From Gnetum montanum (lineage: Eukaryota; Streptophyta; Gnetopsida; Gnetales; Gnetaceae), in contig MNCI01035176.1 in assembly GCA_015680685.1 (NCBI GenBank), forward strand, positions 379,849-403,093: 23,245 nt of DNA, written 5' to 3'. Both the position numbers and the translations under genes were made by a program. Under the pieces are notes generated by a model, which searched no databases, had not been told where the DNA came from, and saw nothing but the letters and a program-made list of their open reading frames with translations. Below are positions 1 to 11,400 of the stretch, piece after piece (the stretch's first letter is position 1; every line of letters begins with the position of its first letter).

Positions 1-470
1 TGAAGCATAAGATATTCATTTTTATATATTTTTAACTATTTTTCTCCTAATTTGTAGATGATTAAATGAAGATTTAATGATTGAATTAATTAACTAATTA
101 ATTACTTTATTAATTAACTATCCTAATGTAGAGTATCCATTTCCACTTGTCGTACATATCCTGAACTTATATCGACGTCACTAGGTTACCAAATGTATAC
201 TACTGGGTGTATCAAGTATCCACTGCTAAGATTACCAAGTGTTATTATGTTATGCTTGAACTGGGCGTACTCACGTGCTTATGGTAATTGCATTAATCAC
301 TTAAGAACATAAATGGAATTTCCATATAAAGTAAAATGTTGTAAAGCAAAAGTGAACTAGCTTGAGTGTTACAATGGATATAGGAACTAGTCAGAGTGAA
401 CTCTTGAAGGAACAAACTACAAGAGTTCAAAGGTGCCATAAATGCAAAGAGTGTGTACATTTATATATGC
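1..470 (-). mobile_element. LTR relic of the Ty3/gypsy family seen at 19-21 kb, cut by the window edge
   Basis: Read on the minus strand, this matches the R-U5 part of the minus-strand LTR at 19075-19921 in the same order. Shared blocks are AACTCTTG-AGTTTGTTC with GAGAGTTC/AAGAGTTC (near 405-430 here), ACACTTGGTA (near 234-243), and a block near 125-170 reading AAGTTCA-GAT-TGT-C-A-AAGTGG. A TATATAAATG box lies on the minus strand near 453-462, at the expected distance upstream. Identity is low, so the copy is old. No internal retrotransposon sequence is visible beside it. It may be a solo LTR or the edge of an element extending past position 1. Confidence 0.65.
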
Positions 471-1383
471 AATGACTATGTGAGCATCAACGTACTTGCA
501 TCAACACATCCTACCTTCTATCAACGTGCCTGCATCAATGAGCATGCATCAAAGTGCATCAAAGTTCATACCATTACTCTGTTTGCTTCAATTATAACTA
601 AAATTATTTTTTACCTTAGTTCAAGTATTTTAGTTTCCAAATTTTTGCTTCCTAGACAAACGGATAGAATTTTTTTAGCAATCTTTTCAGCAATACATAC
701 GGTTAGAATTTTTTTAGCAATCTTTTCAGCAATACGTACGGTTAGAATTTTTTTAGCGATCTTTCCAATAATACATGCATGTTCACATGCGCATTGCATG
801 AACATACACATGTACGAGCAAGTAGAAGTACAAGGTAGTTTAACTATAATCCGATGAGTATGCATGCAGGGGATTCCTCCCACGCAGGAAACTGGCAAAG
901 CACAAGGCGTAGGATCCATTTAAACAAAAGGATGCACTGCATCGCATATTTTTAGGTGGTGAAACGCAGGCAAATTTCGCGCTTTAAAACCAACCTGGAA
1001 ATTGCGTATCCCACAATTCGCTGGAGTTTGTTTCTCAGTTGCAAAAATGTTGCCACCACTACAACTATGACTATACTACTACTCTGCGCGATGATCGCGA
1101 GTTGCCATTTCCAGATATACATCTTCATACCAGACTTGCGTATTAAAAATCATCCTGATCATCGACCGCTAACAAAAAAGCCAACACGCACACACATCTA
1201 TGTCATCATTTGATTTGATCCTTGATTCAGAGCAAGGCAAACAAGCATGCACGCCCATATTCTGTATTGATCATGCAGTGTAGTGAGTTATTCTTATTCC
1301 GCAGTGGAAACCAAAGCAAAAAAACGGTGTTGCAGAGGTAGAGAAAAAGAAGACGAATATATATATATATCATATCATATCAT
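471..1383 (+). promoter_or_regulatory. Upstream flank and probable promoter/5' UTR of the transporter gene
   Basis: No gene is recognisable here. The stretch contains a 39-bp triple tandem repeat at 661-777 and a short inverted repeat (ATGTTCA at 779-785 with TGAACAT at 799-805). An alternating AT run (about 1356-1370) lies only about 15 bp before the start codon, too close to be the TATA box for that ATG. I see no other convincing TATA box, so the transcription start cannot be placed. The small open frames in this stretch have no family features and I treat them as chance. Confidence 0.4.
661..777. repeat. Three tandem copies of a 39-bp unit
   Basis: Units start at 661, 700 and 739, each beginning CGGATAG or CGGTTAG followed by a T run, AGCAATC and TTTTCAGCAATAC. 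Units 1 and 2 are nearly identical and unit 3 is more diverged. The period is a multiple of three, so frames stay open across it on both strands and give a false protein-like repeat. Confidence 0.9.
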
Positions 1384-2429
1384 ATGGCGATGGAGATAGC
1401 GGTGGGATTGGAAAATGCAGGCAGTCTGCGGGCACGGGATGAGGATTCGAACAATTTCTTCAGCGTGGCAGGCAGAAGCAACAGCTCTAGACGAAAAGAT
1501 GAAACTGCCCTTACCTGGGCCGCGTTGCAGCGCTTGCCTACAACAGATCGATTGCGCAAGGCCATTTTTCGTGACCTTACTCCCCATGGAGAAGAAGCAG
1601 AAGCTGAGGATGAGGATGAGGATGATGAACAAGTAGAAGGAGGACTGGAATACGAGCGGAAGAAGGGATTTGTTATACGCGATGTCAGAACGTTCCGCAG
1701 CGGCACCAGACGACGCTTCATGAGCCGTGTTTTTCAGCAGCACGACCATTTTCTCTGCCTCATCAAGGATCGTGTCCACAGGTGCGTTGTTGTTGTTTTA
1801 TCGCTTTAAATAATTTTGAAATATGAAATTGAAATTCTGAAGAAGATTTAAAGCAAATTCTACGCTTAATCTTAATTGCAATTCATCCAGATTTTCACAA
1901 ACCCGATTCTGAATCACTTTTCTTTCTACTTTTCATCATTGGCATACGTCTATGCCTATTTCATTTTAGATGACGGTAAAATTGCTTTAAAACAAGCTAC
2001 AATGAATTTCCGTTAAGATATCTGATTTACCGGTTTAAACGTGTAATTTGCCTTCTAGCGGGTAAAACTTCCATTATAATAAGCTACTTTCAATGAAATA
2101 CACCAGTGTTACTTTGAAAGATATGCGTTATTGTTGGAATAGAACGGGCACAATAAATGCAAATGTAAGTGTGCTTATAAAGTTGGAAGCTGAAATTAAA
2201 GGATGGATAAGGTTTAGAACGTTTGAGTTTCGCATTTTTATTTTTTTCTCATGTAAACAAAATGATTCTTAATTTTTTCATTAATAAGTGAAGTTTTTGG
2301 GTTTGCAGGGTTGGAATGAGAGTGCCTACAATTGAGGTGCGTTTTGAGCACCTGCGCGCGGAGGCCGACGCAGTCGTAGCTAAGCGTGCGTTGCCCACGG
2401 CTATTAACGCCGTCATCGATACCGTTGAG
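1384..2429 (+). other. PDR N-terminal cytosolic region (exons 1-2, residues 1-173)
   Basis: Exon 1 carries the family's opening motif as [16 protein letters not shown] at residues 42-57, where most PDRs read close to ALRWAALEKLPTYDRL. Residues 70-85 are almost all Glu, Asp and Ala, an acidic low-complexity stretch. Exon 1 ends in the LIKDRVHR motif, and exon 2 continues with [11 protein letters not shown] and the RALPT motif, both typical of plant PDRs just before NBD1. Exon 1 splits an Arg codon after two bases (CAC AG|G); the donor is GTGCGT at 1782 and the acceptor is TTTGCAG at 2308. Intron 1 is 527 bp and I see nothing recognisable in it. Exon 2 ends on a codon boundary before a GTAATT donor. 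Confidence 0.9.
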
Positions 2430-5400
2430 GTAATTAAACACCTACTGTAACCCAAGTTAAACTTCTATTATCATCAGTTGGACCATGAATCTACACTAGT
2501 TCTAAACTAGTACTATGATAATAATCTTGATTTGGCCAAGGAGATCAGCTTTTCGGTTGTAACCCACAAATATTGAAGCACCTTAGCTGCACTTCGCTGT
2601 CTATTCCACGCAGTAACACGAAGATTGTACCTTCTAGTAGCGGACTTTACTATTTATTTAAAAAAAAGTGTTACCTAATGCTTTTCGCATCACTCGGACA
2701 AAATTTTGGTAAAATGTAACGGTACTTTACATGTAATTCTTAGGGACCTTTTTCGTTCATAGTATCTATGAGACAATGAGCTAACCAATTAAGTTACTTG
2801 TGAATTATTATACAAGATGAGTAGGGATATCAAAATCGAAACATTTACTATAAGACAACATTAGACATATAGACAACATGATATGTTGAAAAATTTATAA
2901 AGGAACTTAATAATTCAAACTAGCAACCTCTCATTGGCTATGTTATAGGATTAGTTTGGTTAGAACCAAATAATTTTACTATAAGTACACCCTAAGAATA
3001 ATGAGGTGTTAGCCTAGTGGTAAAACTTTTGATTTGAAAGTTCCAAGTCATGGGTTCAATTTTGGTGGGCAATGCTAAGTTATAAAGTTCTAATTAAACT
3101 ATATATAGTTAGATGTACCTATATTACACCTACGTTCCAACCTAGCCATAGCTACTTGAAAGAGGTTAGGCTTTTGCTCATTCACCAATTCAAGTTACAA
3201 GTTCAATTCAATGAGAAATGCTAAGTTATAGACAAAAAAATTTCATAAAAATTTAGTAAACAGAATTTTAAAATTTGAATTTTATATGAATATTTTTTAA
3301 TATCATCATCTTAGCCTTGTTCCAACAAAATGGGGTTAGCTACATGAGCTCTTTTTCACCATTTGCCTCTATGAAGAGCTAAATCTTGTTTATATGCAAT
3401 TTCTTTAAAGCATCTTTAATAATTCTCTCCTAGGTTTTTTTTATCTTCCTTTCGGTGCTTTTTTGAAAAAGTAATGTAACAATCCTTTTTATATGCTTAT
3501 TATTTGATCTTCTTTGTACATTCACAAATCATCTAAGATGTCATTATTATAGATTAGAAAACAATGAGGTGTTAGCCTAGTGGTAAGATTCTTGATTTGG
3601 ATGCTCCAAATCATAGGCTTCATTCTTGTGGGCAATGCTGAATTATAAAGTTTTATTTCAACTATATATCTTGAGGTGTACCTATGTTTCAATTATTTTA
3701 AGTTCCAACACTCCCCATTCTTGTAGCTTATCTAAAATAGAAGACACTCCAAGCCTCTTTATAATATCTATATTATGTAATTTATCTCTTCTTATAACAT
3801 TCAGCATTCATTTATGTATTTGCATTTTCATTACATTGATTTGTTGTCCATGCCTCTTTTGTACTGCCTAATATTTTGCACTATATAAGATAGCAAGAAA
3901 GATTACTATCATGTAAACTTTTTCTTTTAGTTTAATTAAGATTTTTTTATTGCATAAAACATTATTAGCCTGTCCCCATTTTGACCATCTTGCCTCAATG
4001 CTATTTGTTATATCTTTATCAATTTCACAATTTGATTGGAGCATTAATCCTATGTAGTAGAACTAGTTGTAATGAAAGCTTTTTCTTATATAACTATATA
4101 TAGAGTGTATGACTTATGGTTGTGCAGCTAATAAGTGAATAACTAGTTGTAAAAGTATACTCTATGTTATTGGGATAAAGACACCACTGTGATAATGATG
4201 ATATAAACCAATAGTGATTTTCATTCAATAATTAAATATTTGATTCTTAAATATGTTACTTTTCAGTTACAACTTAAACAAGAAAACTTCCTATCAAGGC
4301 TTAACATTTTTTTAGCAATATTAATTTATTTTATTATTACAGGCTTAAGTTGAAAAATTTATCAACTTCTATTGCTATTTGTTTCTTATTTTTGATGATT
4401 GCATTAATTTTTCTTTGCATATAATTTTATTATTCTATATTGGTGAGGGCCTAGATTCAATAACCCAAAATTAAAACTAAAATCTTCAAACTTGCACACA
4501 TATTTGGAAACAAGGAAGAAACAACTCTTTATTATTGTTAGAAAATGAAAGAGATACAAATGTTGGAAGCAAATGCCTAGGATAGGTAAGTGCTTAAGAT
4601 CCATTTTAGCACACTCACACACAAATTAGTTATGGAGCCTTATAATAATGGATGCTCAAATGGAGCTCAACATTGTAATCTGCTCACTTCTCTCCCTCTT
4701 GCCCAACTAAATGCCTAAAAGGTTCATTTATTCAAAATTAAAATGTTGAGTCCATTTGAATCTATACAATAACATCCCATGGACAAGACATCTTTGGGGA
4801 AGAGGAGACATCCCACCTAAGAATAATTAATTCATAGAGGAGACATCTTACACGTGGTAGAGACATCTTGGATCTAGAAGAGAGATCTTGCAGGTGGTGT
4901 CAATATCTTTCCAAAGTTGCAGGCTTGTACAAGAGACATCTAGCTTATATGGTTAGGAGGAGACATCTAACTTAGTAGGGGGCGTGTCTATACTCCAGAG
5001 GAGACGTCTATTGTAGTAGGACCAAAAATAACAATGCTCATTTTGAGGCCTAGAATGTCCAAACACTTTTAGGCAAGTCCTCATTAACCCTAAAACCCTC
5101 TGACCTCATCAATGAAACCCCAAAACACCTCAAAACATGCCAAAACACTCAAAAACACAAAGAGACACTACAAACAAGCATGAAATAGTTATAATAAACA
5201 CTAAGAAATACACAAAACATTCCTTGAGGATGACACATAGGTTTGGTGATGTCCTCATCATGTATATAAAAAAACTCCTTAGTAAGAAATGACAACTCAT
5301 GAAGGTACTCCTATAAAAACTTGAAAAGGTATAGGGGATATTATAACTTGAAACATTTTTTTAACAATATTTATACCTAAGACATATAGTCAAATTAGAA

Positions 5401-8400
5401 CTTTATAACTTAGTATTGCCCATCAAAATTAACCTAGCTTCAATAACCCAAAATTAAAACTAAACTCTTCAAACTTGCACACATATTTAGAAACAAGGAA
5501 GAAACAACACTTTATTCTTGTTAGAAAATGAAAGAGAAATACAAATGTTGGAAGCAAATGCCTAGGATAGATAAGTGCTCAATATCTAGTATAGCACACT
5601 CACACACAAATTAGTTATGAAGCTTTACAATAATGGATGCTCAAATGGAGCTCCACATTGCAATCTCCTCACTTCTCTCCCTCTTGCCCAACTGAATGCC
5701 TAAGAGGTCCATTTATACTTTTTCCTCATGGCCTTGCCCTACCTTGACATTCAAAATTAAAATTGAGTCCATTTGAATCTATACAATAACATCCCATGGT
5801 TGGACAAGACATCTTTGGGGAAGAGGAGACATCCCACCTAAGATCAATTAATTCATAGAGGAGACATCTTGCACATGGTATAGACATCTTGGATCTGGAG
5901 GAGACATCTTGCAGGTGGTGTAAATGTCTTTCCAAAGTTGTAGGCTTGTACAAGAGACATCTAGCTTATATGGTAGACGTCTATACTCCAAACAAGTCAT
6001 CTTGTCTTAGGAGGAGACATCTAACTTGGTAGGGGATGTGTCTATACTCCAAAGAATATATCTATCCTAGTAGGGCCAAAAATAAGAATGCTCATTTTGA
6101 GGCCTAGAATGTCCAAACACCTTCAATCAAGTCCCTATTAACCCTAAAACCCTCTAACCTCATCAAAGTAACCCCAAAACACCTCAAAACATACCAAAAC
6201 ACTCAAAAACACAAAGAGATACTACAAACAAGCATGAAATAGTTATAATAAACACTAAGATATACACAAAACATTCCTTGAGAATGACACGTGGGTTTGG
6301 TGATGTCCTCATCATGTATATAAAAAAACTCCTTAGTAAGAAATGACAACTCATGAAGGTACTTTTGTAAAAACTGGAAAAGGTATAGGGGATATTGTAA
6401 CCTGAAACATTTTTTTAACAATATTTATCCCTAAGACATATAGTCAAATTAGAACTTTATAACTTAGTATTACCCATCAAAATCAAATCCATAACTTGAA
6501 GTTACCAAATTAAAAGTTTTACCACCAAGTTAAGACCTCATGGGTTAGTAAAGATATAGGTTCAAGGACTATGGTTTCATGTAGATAATCAAGCATAGTA
6601 AATCATCATCAAATCTTTTGCCTACCTTAATAGTCAATCCACCTTAGATAGGGTAAGGCACCATGGTCTTCCTTCATAAGTAAAATATCATATTCTTAAA
6701 GATGTTGCATTTTAATTACAACTTCAAGTAGGAAAAGTTCCAATGAAGATTGAACATTTAATTCATTTCTTACAACATTAATTCCTTTTATATTTGTGGG
6801 CTCGAGTTGGAAAATTTTGTTTCTTATATTTGATAGTTGTATTCATTTTTCTTTGGAGAAAGTTTTCTTATTCTCTTTATAAAAAAACTCTTTAATAAGA
6901 AGTGAAAACCCGTGAAAGCACTTTTGAATGAGGGTAAGACTTGAGCCTTTTCCTACTTCAAAGAAGTTCTTTAGGATTAGTTTTAAGGATAAAAACATAA
7001 AAAGGTATTCCAAAAAATTTGGGCTTTTTCTTGTATGTCCTCTCTATAATCGTACCAACAACATTATAACAAAATGATAAGTAATTTGCTTGTCAACATA
7101 TAGGTTGTAAATTATGCTTTTACACTTATTATGAACTAAATGTGAAAGTTTTAATGATAAGACTACACTTTTGTATATTATGTCACCTAAGCCTTAAAAA
7201 GCTAGGATGTAGGGGTGTCAAGATAACTATATGATCAACACAACCATTGGAAACCAACCTATAATATGCCCACCCTACTATATCTCACTTTCTATCGGCC
7301 CCTTTAAATCAAACCTATGTTTTGCAAACCATAATCCACGTGCTCTAACTGAACCATGCCTCACAAACGGATAATCAATATTTAATTATGGTTATTACAT
7401 TTAAAATAAGCATACCTTTCATTCGTTAATTCCCCAACGCAGGCCTTTGTATGCCCCAGGCCAAGAGTATGTACTAATCAAAACCTCCTTATGCAAGGTA
7501 TAAAGGATATCTTCTTTTTTAGCACGTTAATAACGAGAAACTTCATATTCCACCCTTACCATGTTTGCTTAATGTTTAAGTATTCCAACAAACAAGCTCA
7601 GCATGATTTGAACAGCTGTTATTTTGAACTTATACATTCGTATAGTTAGTAAAAGGCAACTGTTAAGAGTTCGAAATGGAGGACAGCACGGGAGTCTTTG
7701 CAATAATTTGTTCGGAATGAGGAGTCAATTCTTTTCCTGAAACAAACGAGTTTTGAAAATCAGTTCAAAAACTATTTTGAGGGAATTTCCAGTTGAAAGC
7801 CTAGAGAGCTTCAACAAGAAGCCCAAGCCAACAGTATTTGCTTCAAAAATCAAAACCCATCTTGAAGTAAGAAAATTTCGGTCGCCACAGTGGCCATGAT
7901 TCACAGGATTTCAGTGTGTAAAATGTTGTAGTGTAAGTTCAGTAGCTCCTTGAACATCATCTTCAAGAGATTACCTCCGTTTACCCCAGTATAATGTAAT
8001 GGTCATCTAATTCAAGTATTTTAGGAATTTTGAAATGCATCTGGATGAAGTAATGAACTAAACTTGCGTTTACTTACAGGGTATTCTAAACTGTCTAAGA
8101 ATCTTGCCAGCAAAAAGGAAGAAATTTGCAATTCTTTCAGATATGAACGGCATTTTGAAACCTGGCAGGTAAGCTCCAAACTCCTACATCATTTCAGGTT
8201 TAAAGTGTTAAACATAACAAACAAATTACGGTTTTCTCCATTCTTAAAGTGACATGATTATGGTAGTCAGATTGACACTTTTGCTTGGTCCACCGGGGTC
8301 TGGAAAATCAACGTTGCTAAAAATTTTGGCTGGGAAGCCTGATCACAATGTTAGAGTAAGCTCCAATCTCAGATCCCACACTATTGACATTGCTTGTCAA

Positions 8401-11400
8401 CCAATTTTTTGGAAACATGATTATAAATTTATCGCACATATTGATAGCTTATGAAATTACCCTTTTCAGCTTGTAGCATGTTATAAGTTTGCATTTTTTA
8501 TCCTTGAAGGTGAATGGATCAGTTACATATAATGGGCGCACATTTGATGAATTTGTGCCTCAAAGAACATCTGCGTATGTTAGTCAGCATGATTTGCATT
8601 TTGCTGAGATGACAGTAAGAGAAACTTTGGATTTCTCTGCAAGGTGCCAAGGTGTTTCCTACAGCTACGGTGGGTCTTGACATATCATTGCTTACTCTTA
8701 CAGTGGCTGTCCATTGTTTAGAATATTGCTAATGAGAATAACTGTGCAGAATTATAGATAAAATAGCTAATAATTTTACTGCAATCTTGTCTCTTGCAGA
8801 CCTACTGCAAGAGCTTGCAAGGCGGGAAAGGGAAGCAAACATCAAACCGGATTCAGATATTGATTTATTCATGAAGGTGGGTATATTGAAGAAATGGAAT
8901 GTCCTATGCTCGAACCTAGAGTTTCTTGCTGCTCATAATTTTACAGGAAGTTGTCGTTTTTGTTTGAAAATTTTGTTGAACATATTGCTACAGGAAACTG
9001 CCATAGAGGGGAAAAAAACGAACCTCCTTACAGAGTATGCGCTGCAGGTAATTTGAAAATTGATACTCTGATTAAGTTTTCACAATCTTATGCTGGTTCT
9101 TCGAAAATTTCTGTTGAAACTGGAACCACAGATGCAGGAATTTTCTATGGTACACAAATATTACTGACTTGTTTACATTTGTTTCAGTTATTAGGTCTTG
9201 ATATTTGTGCAGAAACCATTGTGGGAGACCAAATGCACCGTGGCATTTCTGGAGGCCAGAAGAAGAGAGTAACCACTGGTCCTGATATTATTTTCTTATA
9301 ATTTGATTAATTTCAATATGAAAAGAGAACCCAAAGACCTGTCGTGATAGTGTTGGCAAATATTCTTGCAGGAGAATTGCTGGTTGCTCGTCCAAGAGCC
9401 CTTTTTATGGATGAGATTTCAACTGGCCTGGATAGTGCTACCACTTATCAAATAATCAAATGTCTTCAACAAGGTGTCCACATTCTGGAATCAACAATGT
9501 TGATCTCTCTGCTACAGCCCGCTCCTGAAACGTATAACATATTTGATGATGTTATCTTAATGTCTGATGGAATGGTGGTATATCAAGGACCTCGGGAAGA
9601 AGTGCTAGGGTTTTTCGAGAGCATGGGATTCAAATGCCCGCAAAGAAAGGGGGTAGCCGATTTCTTGCAAGAAGTAAGCATATAATCATTCATGTTTTGC
9701 TGAATTTATTAATTTGGTAAAAAGAAAATTTAGTAATTATCAAAGAACATGGCACTGTTCAGGTAACATCACTAAAGGACCAAGAACAATATTGGGCAGA
9801 TAAATCGCAACCCTATCGATTTCTTTCTGTCAAAGAATTTGCAGAAGCCTTTATGTCTTATCCTCTTGGCAAGAGACTGACTGAAGAGCTCTCACATCCT
9901 TATAATAAATCAAAATCCCACCCTGCTGCTCTTACGAACTCTAAATATGGTGCCACTAAGATGACCATTTTCAAGGCATGCTTGTCCAGAGAATGGTTGC
10001 TCATGAGAAGAAATGCATTTGTTTATGTTTTCAAAACATTTCAGGTTAGTCCTATTTTTGAAACCTGGCAATGGGTTACACATTTTTCTTATTTTGATTT
10101 GCTTGGCAGTTAGGTTCTGAAAATGAAATGAAAGCAGGTCTTCATAGTGGGGCTGGTTGCCATGACAATGTTTTTTCGAACAACAATGCATCATCGAAAC
10201 CTGAAAGACGGGAACATATATATGGGAGCTCTTTTCTATGGACTGATTCACATGATGTTCAATGGTTTCCCAGAATTGGCGATGACTGTTATTCGGCTTC
10301 CTGTTTTTTACAAGCAAAGAGACTATCTGTTTTATCCAGCATGGGCTTTTGTCATCCCGACCTGGATAGCAAAAATTCCTTTTTCTTTGGTGGAAGCTAC
10401 AATTTGGATTGCTGTTACCTACTATGAAATTGGGTTTGCACCACAGGCTGGCAGGTCCTTCTCAACCCTAAAAATAACCTAATTGTTTGTACAAATGCCC
10501 CAAGGTTTGCCTAGATGGAGAATCATGATGAAAATACTTTAAAAAAGCATGAATGAGGGATAAGTAATAGGTTCTAACCATTAAGGTTCACCCACATCTT
10601 TACAAGATACGCACAAGAAACAGAGATCATATGTTGTGGACAATGAAAATGACCCAAATGCAGAAAATAGCCAATCGTGGTTTGTCAACCCAGGATGAAC
10701 CTTGATTCCGAGACACTGTTTAATGTTATAAAGATAATGCAAAATTTGATAGCCGAGGGGCAAAACTTAAAGAGAGCATAAATATTGTAATTTTCTAACA
10801 ATAACATTATCAATGTTGGCTTCTAGAACGATGCATAATTGCATACGTCATCAGCGAATATGCAGATAGGAAATATGAACAGAAGTAAAACAAATGAAGA
10901 TGAAATTTTATTGTAGCCAGACCCAGATATTTTTTATAACAGGTTTGCTATCTACTTGCATTTCAATCTTCTACAGTTTTACCCTCGAGTGTTGTTGAGT
11001 TTTACAGCTTTGAGTTTAACGGACCTGCATCATTACCCTTTAATCTAGGACATCTTAGCACCAAAGAATGCAAGTGCACTAGAGACAACCTTATTTCAGT
11101 TTTAGTTTTCCTTATCTTGCTTTGTATTATAATGAGGTAGCAAGGAATAAAGGTTCAGATTTATTCTTAATTTTTAAAATATTGATAAGAATTCACGATT
11201 GAAATTAATAAGAGTTTATATTCTAAAAAGTGGTTAGATAATTTTATCCATCATGCCAACATTTCTCAGAAGGTTATTCTAGAATTCATTGGTTTATCCT
11301 AAGCAACTGCACTTTTTTTTAAACATCTCAAAATATTGCATTTGTCCATACTGCAATACATTGATATGCTTACTAAATTTCATAAGGAGTACAGTCTTTA

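Larger units (their letters stand above)
2430..8079 (+). other. Intron 2 of the transporter gene, 5,650 bp, transposon-rich
   Basis: The donor GTAATT at 2430 and acceptor CTTACAG at 8079 join two codon boundaries in the conserved sequence before NBD1. This intron makes up about 40% of the gene span. It holds SINE copies, an RTE-type LINE end and a ~1-kb tandem duplication, listed separately. 2430-2990 and about 6985-8079 show nothing I can name. About 6870-6980 resembles part of the duplicated unit (near 6322-6385) and may be a third, older fragment. Confidence 0.9.

Noticed and set aside
453-919. Open frames of 134 and 102 codons on opposite strands
   Set aside because: Both are held open by the 39-bp tandem repeat and show no domain or codon pattern of a gene.
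1356-1383. AT run as the TATA box of the transporter
   Set aside because: It lies about 15 bp before the start codon; transcription from it would start beyond the ATG.
1375-1779. Antisense frames over exon 1
   Set aside because: They mirror a confirmed PDR exon and have no motif of their own.
2740-2960. Further tRNA-like heads on the minus strand (TTGGTTAGCTCATTG and GTTTGAATTATTA segments)
   Set aside because: Boxes are too degenerate and not correctly spaced to support a SINE call by eye.
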